Position numbers and translations under genes: made by a program
Shown: positions 1-8,608 of the stretch, in pieces
Numbering within the stretch: the stretch's first letter is position 1
How the letters are laid out: every line of letters begins with the position of its first letter
NCBI GenBank assembly: GCA_938015445.1
Contig: CALLPE010000027.1
Coordinates: forward strand, 28,467 to 92,466
Direction of reading: 5' to 3'
Length of the DNA stretch: 64,000 nt
DNA from: an uncultured Pirellulales bacterium
GTDB lineage: Bacteria > Planctomycetota > Planctomycetia > Pirellulales > Thermoguttaceae
The notes under the pieces: model-generated
Told to the model about the DNA's origin: nothing
The model's input: the letters and a program-made list of their open reading frames with translations, nothing else
Databases searched by the model: none

Positions 1-977
1 AGCGGGTAGTGGGCGAAGCGCTGCGCGACGGCTACCGGCAGCGCGTTGCGCTGGCCACCAAAATGCCCTGCTGGATGGTTGAGCAGCCGCCCGACTTCGA
101 CCGCATCTTCGCCGAGCAGCTCCAGCGCCTGGAGACCGATCGAATCGACTTCTATCTGCTCCACAACCTGCAAGCCAAGTTTTGGGAAAAGATGCTGCAA
201 CTGGGCGCGCTGGAATGGATGCAGAAGAAACGGGCCGCCGGTCAAATCCGCTGGCTGGGGTTTTCGTTCCACGACAGTTATGAAGTGTTCCAGCAAATCA
301 TCGACGCTTTCGACTGGGATTTCTGCCAGATCCAGTACAACTACGTGGCCGACGAGGTCCAAGCCGGCATCAAAGGCCTGAAATACGCGGCGGCCAAGAA
401 CATCGGCGTGGTGATCATGGAACCGTTGTTCGGCGGCACGCTGGCCAGTCCGCCGCCTCCGGTTCAACAGATACTCGACCAGTCGCCGCTGCGCTTGCGC
501 GCGGCCGATGTGGCGCTGCGCTGGCTGTGGAACCAACCTGAAGTGTCCGTCGTCCTCAGCGGCATGAGCAACATGGAGCAAGTCGAGCAGAACGTAGACA
601 GCGCGTGCCGTTCCGGCGCAGGATCGTTCACCGCCGACGAGCAACAGTTGATCGAGCGCCTCCGCGCAGAATACAAACGGCTCAATCCCATTCCCTGCAC
701 GGCGTGCGGCTACTGTCTGCCGTGCCCAAACGGGGTGGCCATCCCCGACAACTTCATGCTGTACAACAACGGCCTGGTGCTGGGCGGCAACACGCAAATG
801 CTCAGCCGGGCCACATATTACTTCATGCCGCCCGAGAAGCGCGCCGCGCAGTGCGTCGCCTGCCGAGAGTGCGAAGCGCGCTGTCCGCAAAGCATCGAAA
901 TCAGCCAGTGGATGCCCCGAGTCCATGAGGAGTTGTCGCGTCCGGTGCCGGGCTTGACCGACGCGCAAAGCTCGTAA
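1..977 (+). CDS. Aldo/keto reductase with C-terminal 4Fe-4S domain, 5' end cut by the window
   Basis: The frame is open to the left edge, so roughly the first 60 residues, including the usual catalytic Asp and Tyr, lie outside the window; a GTG at position 9 is only an internal codon. The remaining TIM-barrel shows ATKMP (catalytic Lys) and LLHNL (catalytic His). The last 90 residues carry two cysteine clusters, CTACGYCLPCP and CVACRECEARCP, which suit one or two [4Fe-4S] centres. This architecture matches the aldo/keto reductase subfamily with a ferredoxin-like tail. A cytoplasmic NAD(P)H-linked carbonyl reductase is expected; the substrate cannot be read from the sequence. Confidence 0.9.
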   Translation, partial: RVVGEALRDGYRQRVALATKMPCWMVEQPPDFDRIFAEQLQRLETDRIDFYLLHNLQAKFWEKMLQLGALEWMQKKRAAGQIRWLGFSFHDSYEVFQQIIDAFDWDFCQIQYNYVADEVQAGIKGLKYAAAKNIGVVIMEPLFGGTLASPPPPVQQILDQSPLRLRAADVALRWLWNQPEVSVVLSGMSNMEQVEQNVDSACRSGAGSFTADEQQLIERLRAEYKRLNPIPCTACGYCLPCPNGVAIPDNFMLYNNGLVLGGNTQMLSRATYYFMPPEKRAAQCVACRECEARCPQSIEISQWMPRVHEELSRPVPGLTDAQSS

Positions 978-1353
978 CCCCTGCTGTCCGGTGGGAGTTA
1001 GCGCTTCCGGCACGCAGCGGCCCAACGTGCGGCGCCTCCGCTGGTGGGAGCTGAGCTGAGCGCTTACGCGTCCGGGGCGGGTTGAGCAACGCGGCGGTGC
1101 CGTCCGTCGCTGCTCCCAACACCGCAAGAACTACCGCGCCTTTGTCTGGCCGCCCCTACTTTCCACAGCCAACTCCGAGCGATAGGTTAGAAGCGCCGTT
1201 GCGCCGGCTTGTTACGGCCCGATCCCTCCGGCAGATGACGGTTTGCGGCGGGAGAGCGTGCGTTGTCGGCTGGCCAGCGGCAGTGGCTGGGACGGCATAT
1301 CGCCGCTTGCCCGGCGCTGGTGGAATCCATCGGCCCCTATCGCAGGGGAATAT
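978..1353. other. Intergenic gap of 376 bp
   Basis: No convincing gene. It holds an imperfect duplication: a GGTGGGAG...AGCGCTT...TCCGG pattern near 990-1010 recurs near 1043-1075. A ribosome-binding site (AGGGGA, 1344-1349) for the next gene closes the gap. Confidence 0.4.
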
Positions 1354-1941
1354 ATGAAAACACGCTATCCACATACGTATGTGCTCAACGTGATGTCGGA
1401 CGATCATCCCGGCATCGTGGCGGCGGTGAGCCAATCGGTCGAATCCTTGGGAGGAAACATCGACGCTTGCAGCCAAACCGTGCTGCGCGGCTACTTCACG
1501 CTGATAATGATTGTCAGCACCCCAGAGCCGCTCGAGCCACAGCAGCTTATCGATCGGGTGCGCGCTGCCGGCGGCGCTTCCGCCTATCAGGTGATGGTCC
1601 GTACCGCCATGCCCAGCGAAGGCTACGCGCCAGGCGAACCTTGCGACCGATTCGTAATCACCGCCTTCGGCAAAGACCAGCCGGGCATTGTTCGCCGCTT
1701 CAGCCACTACTTAGCCGGCAAAGATATCAACATCGTCGATCTGTACGGGGACCGCAGCGGCGAGGAGTTCGTGCTCATCGGCCAGGTGGAAATCCCCACG
1801 CATTGGGACATCCGCATGTTGCAGGCCGACTTGGAGGAAATGGGCAAAGAGCTGGGCTTTACCGTAAAGTTGCAGCACGAGAACATCTTCGTGGCCACCA
1901 ACCAGTTGCGCTTGACGCGCGCACCACAGGGATCGCTCTGA
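1354..1941 (+). CDS. Tandem ACT-domain protein (GcvR-like)
   Basis: 195 residues from the ATG preceded by AGGGGA at a sensible distance; the frame is open further upstream, but that part looks non-coding. Two ACT domains are visible: residues ~8-80 begin YVLNVMSDDHPGIVAAVSQS, and residues ~95-170 contain FGKDQPGIVRRFSHYL. The DxPGI motif in each is the ligand-binding loop typical of ACT domains of the glycine-cleavage repressor (GcvR) type. It is separated by one base from the UPF0210 gene downstream, so the two are surely co-transcribed. A single ACT protein (UPF0237) next to UPF0210 is a known arrangement in Firmicutes; here the partner has two ACT domains. Role: amino-acid sensing is inferred; no DNA-binding domain is present. 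Confidence 0.85.
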   Translation: MKTRYPHTYVLNVMSDDHPGIVAAVSQSVESLGGNIDACSQTVLRGYFTLIMIVSTPEPLEPQQLIDRVRAAGGASAYQVMVRTAMPSEGYAPGEPCDRFVITAFGKDQPGIVRRFSHYLAGKDINIVDLYGDRSGEEFVLIGQVEIPTHWDIRMLQADLEEMGKELGFTVKLQHENIFVATNQLRLTRAPQGSL

Positions 1942-1942
1942 T

Positions 1943-3316
1943 ATGTTACGCACCGACGAGATTCTCTCCACGATCCAAATGCTTCATGCCGAGCATCTTG
2001 ACGTCCGCTCGGTAACCCTGGCGCTGAACGTCGAAGATTGCGTGGCCCCCAGCGTCGATCATCTGTGCCGCAAACTGCGGCAGAAGATCGTCTCGCGGGC
2101 CAGCCGGCTGGTGGAAATCTGCCAGCGCGTGGGCGCAAAGTACGGCATCCCGGTAATCAACAAACGGCTGGCCATCTCCCCGGCCGCGGCGCTACTGGCC
2201 GGCCACGGTCGCTCGGCCGCCCTGGCGGTGGCCAAGACGCTCGACGATGCGGCGGCCGAATGCGGCGTGGATTTCGTGGGCGGATTCACCGCCCTAGTCC
2301 ACAAGGGAATCACCGCCGGCGACGAAGTAGTGATCCAGTCGTTGCCCGATGTGTTGGCCCAAACCCAGCGCGTGTGTGCATCGGTCAACGTGGCCTCGCG
2401 TCGGGCCGGTATCAACATGGACGCCGTACACCAGATGGGCCACGTGCTGCTGCGCATTGCCCAGGCTACGGCCGACCGCGGCGGCTTTGGCTGCGCTAAA
2501 CTGGTAATCTTCGCCAACATCCCGGAAGACAACCCCTTCATGGCCGGGGCGCACTGCGGCGCAGGCGAACCAGAAGCAGCCGTGAACATCGGCGTTTCCG
2601 GCCCTGGCGTGGTCGGCAGCGCACTGAAGCGCCGGTTGGCCCTGGGCGACAAACTCACCCTGGGCGACCTGGCCGAAGAGATCAAGATCACTAGTTTCCG
2701 CGTCACCCGGGTGGGCGAACTGATCGGCCGCGAAGTGGCCAAAGAGCTGGGTGTGGCCTTCGGAATTGTGGACTTGTCGCTGGCCCCCACCCCGATGGTC
2801 GGCGACAGCGTGGGCGAGATATTGCGCACCTTGGGCATCGAGCGCATCGGCGCGCCCGGCTCGACCGCCGCCATCGCCATGCTCAACGATGCGGTGAAAA
2901 AGGGCGGTTTGTTCGCTTCCAGTTCGGTGGGCGGATTGAGCGGGGCGTTCATCCCCGTCAGTGAAGATGCCGCCTTGGCCGAGGCCGTCGGTCAAGGCCA
3001 CTTGGTGCTGGAAAAACTAGAGGCCATGACCAGCGTGTGCTCGGTGGGCCTGGACATGATCGCCATCCCCGGCGACACTCCGCCGGAAACCATCGCCGCC
3101 ATCATCGCCGACGAAATGGCCATCGGCGTGGTCAACGATAAGACCACGGCTTGCCGTCTGATTCCGGTGCCAGGGGCAAAGGCCGGCGATATAGTAAACT
3201 TCGGCGGGTTGTTCGGCTCCACGCCGGTCATCGAGGTCCGCAATCCCGGCGCCAGCAGTGCGTTTGTGCGCTTCGGCGGCCGGATACCCGCCCCCGTACA
3301 CTCCTTAAAAAATTGA
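1943..3316 (+). CDS. UPF0210 (DUF711, PFL family) protein
   Basis: 457 residues, the usual length for UPF0210/DUF711. The start (MLRTDEILSTIQMLHAEHLD) matches the conserved opening of the family, followed by LDVRSVTLAL and long Gly-rich stretches such as FSGPGVV-like ISGPGVVGSAL and GEILRTLGIERIGAPGSTAA. Members have been compared to glycyl-radical (PFL-like) folds, but the biochemical function is not established. It lies one base after the ACT-domain gene, pointing to a two-gene operon in which the ACT protein may sense a ligand for it. Its stop codon lies inside the first unit of a 13-bp tandem repeat. Confidence 0.9.
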   Translation: MLRTDEILSTIQMLHAEHLDVRSVTLALNVEDCVAPSVDHLCRKLRQKIVSRASRLVEICQRVGAKYGIPVINKRLAISPAAALLAGHGRSAALAVAKTLDDAAAECGVDFVGGFTALVHKGITAGDEVVIQSLPDVLAQTQRVCASVNVASRRAGINMDAVHQMGHVLLRIAQATADRGGFGCAKLVIFANIPEDNPFMAGAHCGAGEPEAAVNIGVSGPGVVGSALKRRLALGDKLTLGDLAEEIKITSFRVTRVGELIGREVAKELGVAFGIVDLSLAPTPMVGDSVGEILRTLGIERIGAPGSTAAIAMLNDAVKKGGLFASSSVGGLSGAFIPVSEDAALAEAVGQGHLVLEKLEAMTSVCSVGLDMIAIPGDTPPETIAAIIADEMAIGVVNDKTTACRLIPVPGAKAGDIVNFGGLFGSTPVIEVRNPGASSAFVRFGGRIPAPVHSLKN

Positions 3317-3351
3317 CTCGCTAAATTGACTTGCTCAAAAATCGACTCGCG
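3310..3351. repeat. Three copies of a 13-bp repeat spanning the UPF0210 stop codon
   Basis: Units at 3310-3322, 3323-3335 and 3339-3351 with consensus AAATTGACTCGCT. The first includes the last codon and the TGA stop (3314-3316) of the gene upstream. Confidence 0.75.
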
Positions 3352-3405
3352 GCAATCTGCGGCTTGATAATCTCGATGGTCTTGGCAAGCGACTGCTCGC
3401 CGGCC

Positions 3406-3504
3406 GAAAATATCGCCCCCGCCATCGCATCTGCACCTTGGCCTGCGGTTCACCGTCCGCGCGCCACGGTCGAAAATATCGTTTCCGCCATCGCATCTGC
3501 ACCT
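3406..3504. repeat. Two copies of a 33-bp repeat upstream of an oxidoreductase gene
   Basis: Copies at 3406-3438 and 3472-3504 begin GAAAATATCG and end GCCATCGCATCTGCACCT; they differ only in a CCC/TTT triplet. The second copy ends 7 bp before the AGG of the ribosome-binding site. Confidence 0.8.
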
Positions 3505-3523
3505 AAGCAGCGGAGGTACGCCC

Positions 3524-5110
3524 ATGCCAGATTTCAGCAGCAGCAATAAACTCAGCAGCAGCAATAAACTCGGCAGTGGCAATAAACTCGGCAATAAACT
3601 GTTGCGGCGGAAGTTCCTTTCGGCGGTCGGTGCAGCAGCGGCCGGCGCGGCAGCCAGCGCCACAATCGTTCCGGCAACGGTACTGGGGACAGCGCAGCGA
3701 CCCGCGCCCAGTCAGCGCGTCAACCTGGCGATGATCGGCACCGGTTCGCAGGGTTTGCGGGTGATGTTCAACTTTCTGCGCGAGCCGGACGTGCAAATCG
3801 TGGCGGTCTGCGACGCCAACCGGCAAAGCAGCGACTATCACCAATGGAGCCAGAACGAGTTTTGCAACTCGGTGCGGCGGTTGCTGGGCGTCGGTACCGG
3901 CTGGGAGTGGCTCAGCCCGAACAAACCGCTGCGGCTGACGCAAACGCTTACAGTCACCAGCGGCACGGCCGGTTACGAGCCAGCCCGGCAAATCGTCGAG
4001 GCGTATTACGGCAAAGACCGTCCGTCAGGCCAGTATCACGGCTGCAAGGCGTATGCCGACTTCCGCGAGCTGCTCGACAAACAGCCGGACGTGGACGCAG
4101 TGGTCCTCTGCACGCACGACACGCTGCACGCGCCAATTGCGGTGGCCGCCATGCGCAAGGGGAAACACGTGTGGTGTCAGAAGCCGATGACCTACAGCGT
4201 GGCCGAGGCGCGGCGCATGGGCCAAGTGGCTCGGGAAACCGGCGTGGCCACCCAAGTCGCCGTGGGTAACGCGGCCTCGGAGGATACGCGGCGGCTGTGC
4301 CAGTGGGTGGCCGCGGGGGCTATCGGCCCGGTACGCGAAGTGATCAACTGGTCCAGCCGTCCGTTCTGGCCGCAAGGGCTGGAACGTCCCACCGACACGC
4401 CGTCGGTGCCCGACGGGTTGAACTGGGACCTGTGGCTGGGTCCGTCGCCGCACAGGCCGTACCATCCGATATACCTGCCGTTCGTGTGGCGGGGATGGTA
4501 CGACTTTGGCTGCGGCGCGCTGGGCGACATGGGCTGCTACAGCTTCGACACCATCTTCCGCGTGCTGAAGTTGGAAGCGCCGGAGTGGGTCGAGGCTTCC
4601 GCCAGCGAGCCTTATCCGGAAACGTATCCCGTGGCGTCGATCGTCCGCTACCAATTTCCCGCCCGAGGCGACATGCCGCCTGTGCGGCTGACCTGGTACG
4701 ACGGCGGCCTGCTGCCGGCGCGGCCCGACCAATTGGAGCCACACCGCCGCTTGCCCAAAGAAGGACTGATGTTCATCGGCGACGGCGGGATCATTTTGGC
4801 CGGTTTCACCGGGCAGCAACCGCAACTGATACCAGAGTCGAGGATGAAGCAGTTCCAGCCGCCGCCCCCGTCGCTCCCTCGACGGCCGGACATCTCGCGC
4901 CAGTGGCTAGATGCCTGCAAGGGCAGCAAAGAAACACCCGACGCCAACTTCGAGTTTACCGCCGTAGTGACCGAGGCCTTACAACTGGGCAACGTTGCCG
5001 TGCGGACCCGCGAGCGGCTGGCTTGGGACCCGACCGCCATGAGGGTCACAAATCACCCGGCTGCTCAGAAATATGTGGCCCCGGAGTACCGCAGCGGCTG
5101 GACGCTGTGA
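3524..5110 (+). CDS. Exported GFO/IDH/MocA-family oxidoreductase (1)
   Basis: 528 residues; start chosen at ATG 3524 because GGAGG lies at 3512-3516. The first residues are an in-frame repeat (SSSNKL, SSSNKL, GSGNKL, GNKL), followed by a twin-arginine leader RRKFLSAVGAAAAG and a hydrophobic Ala-rich stretch, so export by the Tat pathway is likely. The Rossmann motif VNLAMIGTGSQG (about residues 67-78) and VQIVAVCDAN bind NAD(P). The usual EKP motif is QKP here (HVWCQKPMTYS), keeping the catalytic Lys. The family acts on sugars, inositols and related compounds; planctomycetes have many secreted members of unknown substrate. The leader preceded by a repeat-derived extension is odd, since Tat motifs normally lie near the start. 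Confidence 0.88.
   Translation: MPDFSSSNKLSSSNKLGSGNKLGNKLLRRKFLSAVGAAAAGAAASATIVPATVLGTAQRPAPSQRVNLAMIGTGSQGLRVMFNFLREPDVQIVAVCDANRQSSDYHQWSQNEFCNSVRRLLGVGTGWEWLSPNKPLRLTQTLTVTSGTAGYEPARQIVEAYYGKDRPSGQYHGCKAYADFRELLDKQPDVDAVVLCTHDTLHAPIAVAAMRKGKHVWCQKPMTYSVAEARRMGQVARETGVATQVAVGNAASEDTRRLCQWVAAGAIGPVREVINWSSRPFWPQGLERPTDTPSVPDGLNWDLWLGPSPHRPYHPIYLPFVWRGWYDFGCGALGDMGCYSFDTIFRVLKLEAPEWVEASASEPYPETYPVASIVRYQFPARGDMPPVRLTWYDGGLLPARPDQLEPHRRLPKEGLMFIGDGGIILAGFTGQQPQLIPESRMKQFQPPPPSLPRRPDISRQWLDACKGSKETPDANFEFTAVVTEALQLGNVAVRTRERLAWDPTAMRVTNHPAAQKYVAPEYRSGWTL
3536..3600 (+). repeat. 18-bp tandem repeat inside the oxidoreductase N-terminus
   Basis: Units at 3536-3553, 3554-3571 and 3572-3589 plus a partial unit 3590-3600; consensus AGCAGCAGCAATAAACTC. 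In frame it encodes the six-residue repeat SSSNKL. Confidence 0.85.
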
Positions 5111-5128
5111 GACAGCGCTGCCACGCTG

Positions 5129-5173
5129 CCACGGCGGGCCGTCCGACCGCGCTGCCGTGCCGCCGCGCCGTGG
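5129..5173. terminator. Possible bidirectional terminator hairpin
   Basis: CCACGGCG (5129-5136) and CGCCGTGG (5166-5173) form an 8-bp perfect inverted repeat between two convergent genes. No T-run follows and the loop is long, so this is tentative. Confidence 0.3.
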
Positions 5174-5215
5174 AGGGCGATTACCATTTTCCGGCTAGGG
5201 TTTGCGAATCACTTA

Positions 5216-5920
5216 TCACTTGGTGATGATCTTGATATTGCGGTAGGCCACTGGGCCGTGGTCGCCCTGGAACATCAGCGGGCCGGTGGGATGTTCACGG
5301 CCGGTCACTCCGCCGGGTGTTTGCTGTTTCATCTCCACGTTTTCGTGGATGACCTGGCCGTTCAGCTCCACCTTGATGAACTTGGCGTTGGCCACTTTTT
5401 TGTCGCCTTCGAAGCGCGGCGCCTGGAACTCGATGCGGAACTTCTGCCACTCGCCCGGCTTGCCGCAGGCGTTGACGCGCGGAGCCGTCGCTCCATAGAT
5501 TCCCCCCATATCGCCCGGGCCGACCTTCGTCTTCCCGTAGCTATCCAACACCTGCACTTCGTACTCGCCCATCACGTAGATGCCCGAGTTGGAACCCTGC
5601 GGCACCATTACTTCCACTTCGATGATGCAGTCGCCGAACTTCTCCAAGGTGTAGATGTCCCGTCCGCGGCCGGTGGTATTGACCAACTCGCCGGGAGCGT
5701 CGCCGGCCGGCTCGACCACCAACGCCCGAGGGTTCTTTGGATCAACCTTGGCGATGCCCACGGTCCATTTGCTGTCTTCGAGCTTTCCGCCTTTGGCGGT
5801 CCAGCCGTCGAGGTTCTTGCCGTTGAAAGGCTTTATTTCGGCCCCGCTCGCCCAGCAGGCGAACATCAGCACACACATCAGGCCAAACAACACAAGCAGT
5901 TGGTTGCGAAAGTGCTTCAT
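5216..5920 (-). CDS. DUF1080 (3-keto-disaccharide hydrolase-like) secreted protein
   Basis: 234 residues; ATG at 5920 with AGGAG 7 bases upstream on the minus strand. A signal peptide (MKHFRNQLLVLFGLMCVLMF, then SGA) is followed by a typical DUF1080 jelly-roll: FNGKNLDGWTAKGG near the start, GSNSGIYVMGEYEVQVLDSYG in the middle, and GPLMFQGDHGPVAYRNIKI at the end. DUF1080 proteins are concanavalin-like beta-sandwiches; some members hydrolyse 3-keto-glycosides made by GFO/IDH/MocA-type oxidoreductases. The presence of three such exported oxidoreductases nearby fits that pathway, though the partners cannot be assigned. Confidence 0.9.
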   Translation of the reverse strand: MKHFRNQLLVLFGLMCVLMFACWASGAEIKPFNGKNLDGWTAKGGKLEDSKWTVGIAKVDPKNPRALVVEPAGDAPGELVNTTGRGRDIYTLEKFGDCIIEVEVMVPQGSNSGIYVMGEYEVQVLDSYGKTKVGPGDMGGIYGATAPRVNACGKPGEWQKFRIEFQAPRFEGDKKVANAKFIKVELNGQVIHENVEMKQQTPGGVTGREHPTGPLMFQGDHGPVAYRNIKIITK

Positions 5921-6202
5921 GGCTTGCTCCTGTTACGGTGATATTAATTGAAAACATTCCAAGGCGCCGAACCGGCGCTGTGCCCTCTGGGATGCCTTAC
6001 GGTCGAGGCGTGACAATGGTGGACTTCGGCGCGCATATCGCGCAGCTTGTGCACAGCGCGCACAGATTATAGTTTGCCCGGCGGCACAGTGCCAACTTTT
6101 TGCGCGCCTTGTTCTGTCGCCCGCCAAATGCGCGGCAAACGCAATCGTCAAGCGGCCGCCAAGCCTCTTTGCTGGGCGAACGGTCCCTATGCTCGAGAAA
6201 TG

Positions 6203-6985
6203 CTACCTGCCCAGCAAGGCATCGACGGCTGCGCCGATGTCGGGGCTGGCCATCAACGTTTCGCCCACCAGCATTGCCTGCACCCCAGCCGATTCCAGCA
6301 GCTCCACGTCGGCCCGGGTGCGGATGCCGCTTTCGGCCACCAGAATCCGTTCCGGCGGGATCCGCTCCCGTAGCCGCAGCGTGTGCTGGATATCCACTTC
6401 AAAACTGTGCAGATTGCGGTTGTTGACTCCGATCAGCCTGGTGCCCAACTGCAATACACGATGCAGATTGGACGGGTCATGCAATTCCACCAAGGGCGTC
6501 ATCCCTTGTGAAATGATCAGCGCATACAGAAGCCGTAACTGGGCGTCGTCCAAACATTCGGCTATCAGCAGCACGGCGTCTGCCCCGGCTGCCCGGGCCT
6601 GATACACCTGGTACGGCTCGACCACGAAATCCTTGCACAACACAGGCACTTCCACCGCGGCGCGCACCATGCGGAGATTGTCGAACGAGCCTTGAAAGTA
6701 CCGCTCTTCGGTCAGCACGCTGATACACGCCGCCCCGTGCCGTTGGTATGTGCGCGCCACCTCGGCCGGATCGAATTGGGCGCGAATTAGTCCTTTGCTG
6801 GGACTGGCCTTTTTGACTTCGGCGATCAGTCGGATGGGCGGGCCGCCGGACAGGGCCGCTAAAAAATCCCGGGGCGGCGGTGCGGCAGCGGCAAGCTCGC
6901 GCAGCGTGGCTTCCGGCGTCAGTTGCTGGTGACGCTCGATCTGGCGGCGCCGATCGGCGACGATCTTGTCGACAATGGTAGACAT
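6203..6985 (-). CDS. trpC: Indole-3-glycerol-phosphate synthase
   Basis: 260 residues from ATG 6985 (MSTIVDKIVADRRRQIE), the normal length of TrpC. The frame is open 44 residues further upstream, but that stretch is not family-like. It converts CdRP to indole-3-glycerol phosphate in tryptophan synthesis. Signature motifs are present in order: IAEVKKASPSKG (about 54-65, catalytic Lys), VLCKDF (catalytic Lys), LIAECLDD, LVELHDP, GVNNRNL, LVAESGI and LVGETLM. No other trp gene is in the window, so it is an isolated pathway gene. No clear Shine-Dalgarno sequence precedes the chosen start. Confidence 0.95.
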   Translation of the reverse strand: MSTIVDKIVADRRRQIERHQQLTPEATLRELAAAAPPPRDFLAALSGGPPIRLIAEVKKASPSKGLIRAQFDPAEVARTYQRHGAACISVLTEERYFQGSFDNLRMVRAAVEVPVLCKDFVVEPYQVYQARAAGADAVLLIAECLDDAQLRLLYALIISQGMTPLVELHDPSNLHRVLQLGTRLIGVNNRNLHSFEVDIQHTLRLRERIPPERILVAESGIRTRADVELLESAGVQAMLVGETLMASPDIGAAVDALLGR

Positions 6986-7228
6986 CACTGTACGGCCGGG
7001 CGCAGCCGGTCGACTACGATTGTTGGTTCGCGGAGCCAATATTGGCCCCGCCGGGCCAAGCCTTGTGCTGGCAATCGTGGTGTGCTTGCCCCGAACGAAG
7101 TGCCCTGATGCGAGCACACGGCCTTATTTTACGTTCCCCCGGCGCCACAAAAAAGCTTGCCATTTCGGGTTGCCGGGCACACAATAGCGGCTGTCGATAG
7201 TTGGCACACCGCGCAAAACACACCTTGA

Positions 7229-7324
7229 AAAAGCCCACCGTGTAAAAGAGGTTTTCACAGCAACAGGCACACGCTTAACTGCTTGGCTTGTTGTAAAAGC
7301 ACACCGTGTTGAGGAGGTTTTCGC
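7229..7324. repeat. Duplicated 30-bp leader carrying the ribosome-binding site
   Basis: Copies at 7229-7258 and 7295-7324 match at 25 of 30 positions (core CACCGTGT...GAGGTTTTC). The second ends exactly at the ATG of the next gene and supplies its GAGG; the first is a decayed duplicate 36 bp upstream. The rest of 6986-7228 (divergent promoter region of trpC) shows no gene. Confidence 0.75.
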
Positions 7325-8608
7325 ATGACTAAGCAAGCACTGCGAGTGTCGCGGCGCCGATTGCTCAAAGCCGCGCTCCCGTTGGCCACCGCACTGGCCG
7401 CCCCGCAGGTCGTTCCGGCAGTGGTCCTGGGCCGCGAGGGAGCGGTCGCCCCCAGCGAGAAGATCATCGTCGGCGGGCTGGGCATTGGCGGTCGCGGCTC
7501 CTACGTGTTGAATTGTTTTCTCAACGAACCGGACGTGAAGGTCGTGGCCGTGTGCGACGTCCGCGCCGCCCGCCGCGAAGCCACTAAAAAACAAGTCGAC
7601 TCGAAATACGGCAATCAGGATTGCGCCGTTTACCGCGATTTCCGCGAGTTTCTGGCGCGGTCGGACATCGACGCCGTGCTGATCACCACCGGCTCGAACT
7701 GGCATGCGCTGTTGTCGATCTATTCGGCCAAAGCAGGCAAAGACGTATATTGCGAAAAGCCTTGTACCAAGACTATCGCCGAGAGTTTGGCGCTGGAGGA
7801 GACGTTCCGGCGCACGGGCCGCATTTTTCAGGGCGGAATGCAGCGCCGAAACCTGCCTCATTTCCAGTTCGCCGTGGAGTTGGCCCAGCAGGGCAAACTG
7901 GGCAAGCTGACAGCCTTGCACGCACATCCGGGGGGTATGGGCACAGGCACCAGCGGCTGGGCCCCGCCCGAACCCGAACCACCAAAAGAGCAAGTCGATT
8001 GGGACTTGTATCTCGGTCCGGCTGCCTGGCGTCCGTACAATCGCGGGCTGGTCAATTCCGGTTTCGAGAAAGGCGGCGGCATGGTCGGCGGCGGTGTGCT
8101 GGAATGGGGCTCGCATTGCGTCGATCTGTGCCAATGGGCCAACAATGCCGACGACACGGCCCCGGTCGAGTACTTCCCCATCGAGAACGGCCAGGCCACG
8201 GCGCGATACGCCAACGGCGTCAAACTGGTGATGCGCAACGACGGCTGGATGCCGCTGGGTTCCTGTCCGGTGCGGTTCGAAGGCGAAACCGGCTGGGTCG
8301 AAACCGGCGACAGTGGTCGACTGGCGCTGAGTTCCCCGGCGCTGCTGGCCGGACGAAAAGTGGCTGAAATCGGCGGCTATCCGGCCCATTTCCACGTGCG
8401 CGATTTTCTCAATTGCGTTAAGACCCGAGCACAACCGAAAGTCAACGCCAAGGTGGCTTGCCAGTCGCACATCGCCTGTCATGCCGCCAACATCGCCATC
8501 TTTCTGGGCCGCACGCTTCGTTACGATCCGCAGCGCAACGAGTTCATCGGCGACGACGAGGCCAACCGGCTGCGCGGCGAAGCAATCCGCGAGCCGTGGC
8601 GGATATAA
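7325..8608 (+). CDS. Exported GFO/IDH/MocA-family oxidoreductase (2)
   Basis: 427 residues; ATG at 7325 preceded by GAGGAGG. A twin-arginine leader (SRRRLLKAALPLATALAAP) predicts Tat export. The nucleotide-binding segment is IIVGGLGIGGRGSYV followed by VVAVCDVR; the catalytic-lysine motif is intact as DVYCEKPCTKT (about residue 145). A mid-region GGGMVGGGVLEWGSHCVDLCQW matches the H-x-x-D pattern of the C-terminal substrate domain. The substrate is unknown. It is transcribed divergently from trpC. The stop codon is inside the first unit of a 13-bp repeat array. Confidence 0.92.
   Translation: MTKQALRVSRRRLLKAALPLATALAAPQVVPAVVLGREGAVAPSEKIIVGGLGIGGRGSYVLNCFLNEPDVKVVAVCDVRAARREATKKQVDSKYGNQDCAVYRDFREFLARSDIDAVLITTGSNWHALLSIYSAKAGKDVYCEKPCTKTIAESLALEETFRRTGRIFQGGMQRRNLPHFQFAVELAQQGKLGKLTALHAHPGGMGTGTSGWAPPEPEPPKEQVDWDLYLGPAAWRPYNRGLVNSGFEKGGGMVGGGVLEWGSHCVDLCQWANNADDTAPVEYFPIENGQATARYANGVKLVMRNDGWMPLGSCPVRFEGETGWVETGDSGRLALSSPALLAGRKVAEIGGYPAHFHVRDFLNCVKTRAQPKVNAKVACQSHIACHAANIAIFLGRTLRYDPQRNEFIGDDEANRLRGEAIREPWRI

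Noticed and set aside
9..977. GTG at position 9 as true start of the aldo/keto reductase
   Set aside because: The frame is open to the edge and the family needs about 60 more N-terminal residues.
3331..3549. 72-codon frame between the UPF0210 gene and the oxidoreductase
   Set aside because: Built mostly from the 33-bp duplication and overlapping the next gene; no ribosome-binding site.
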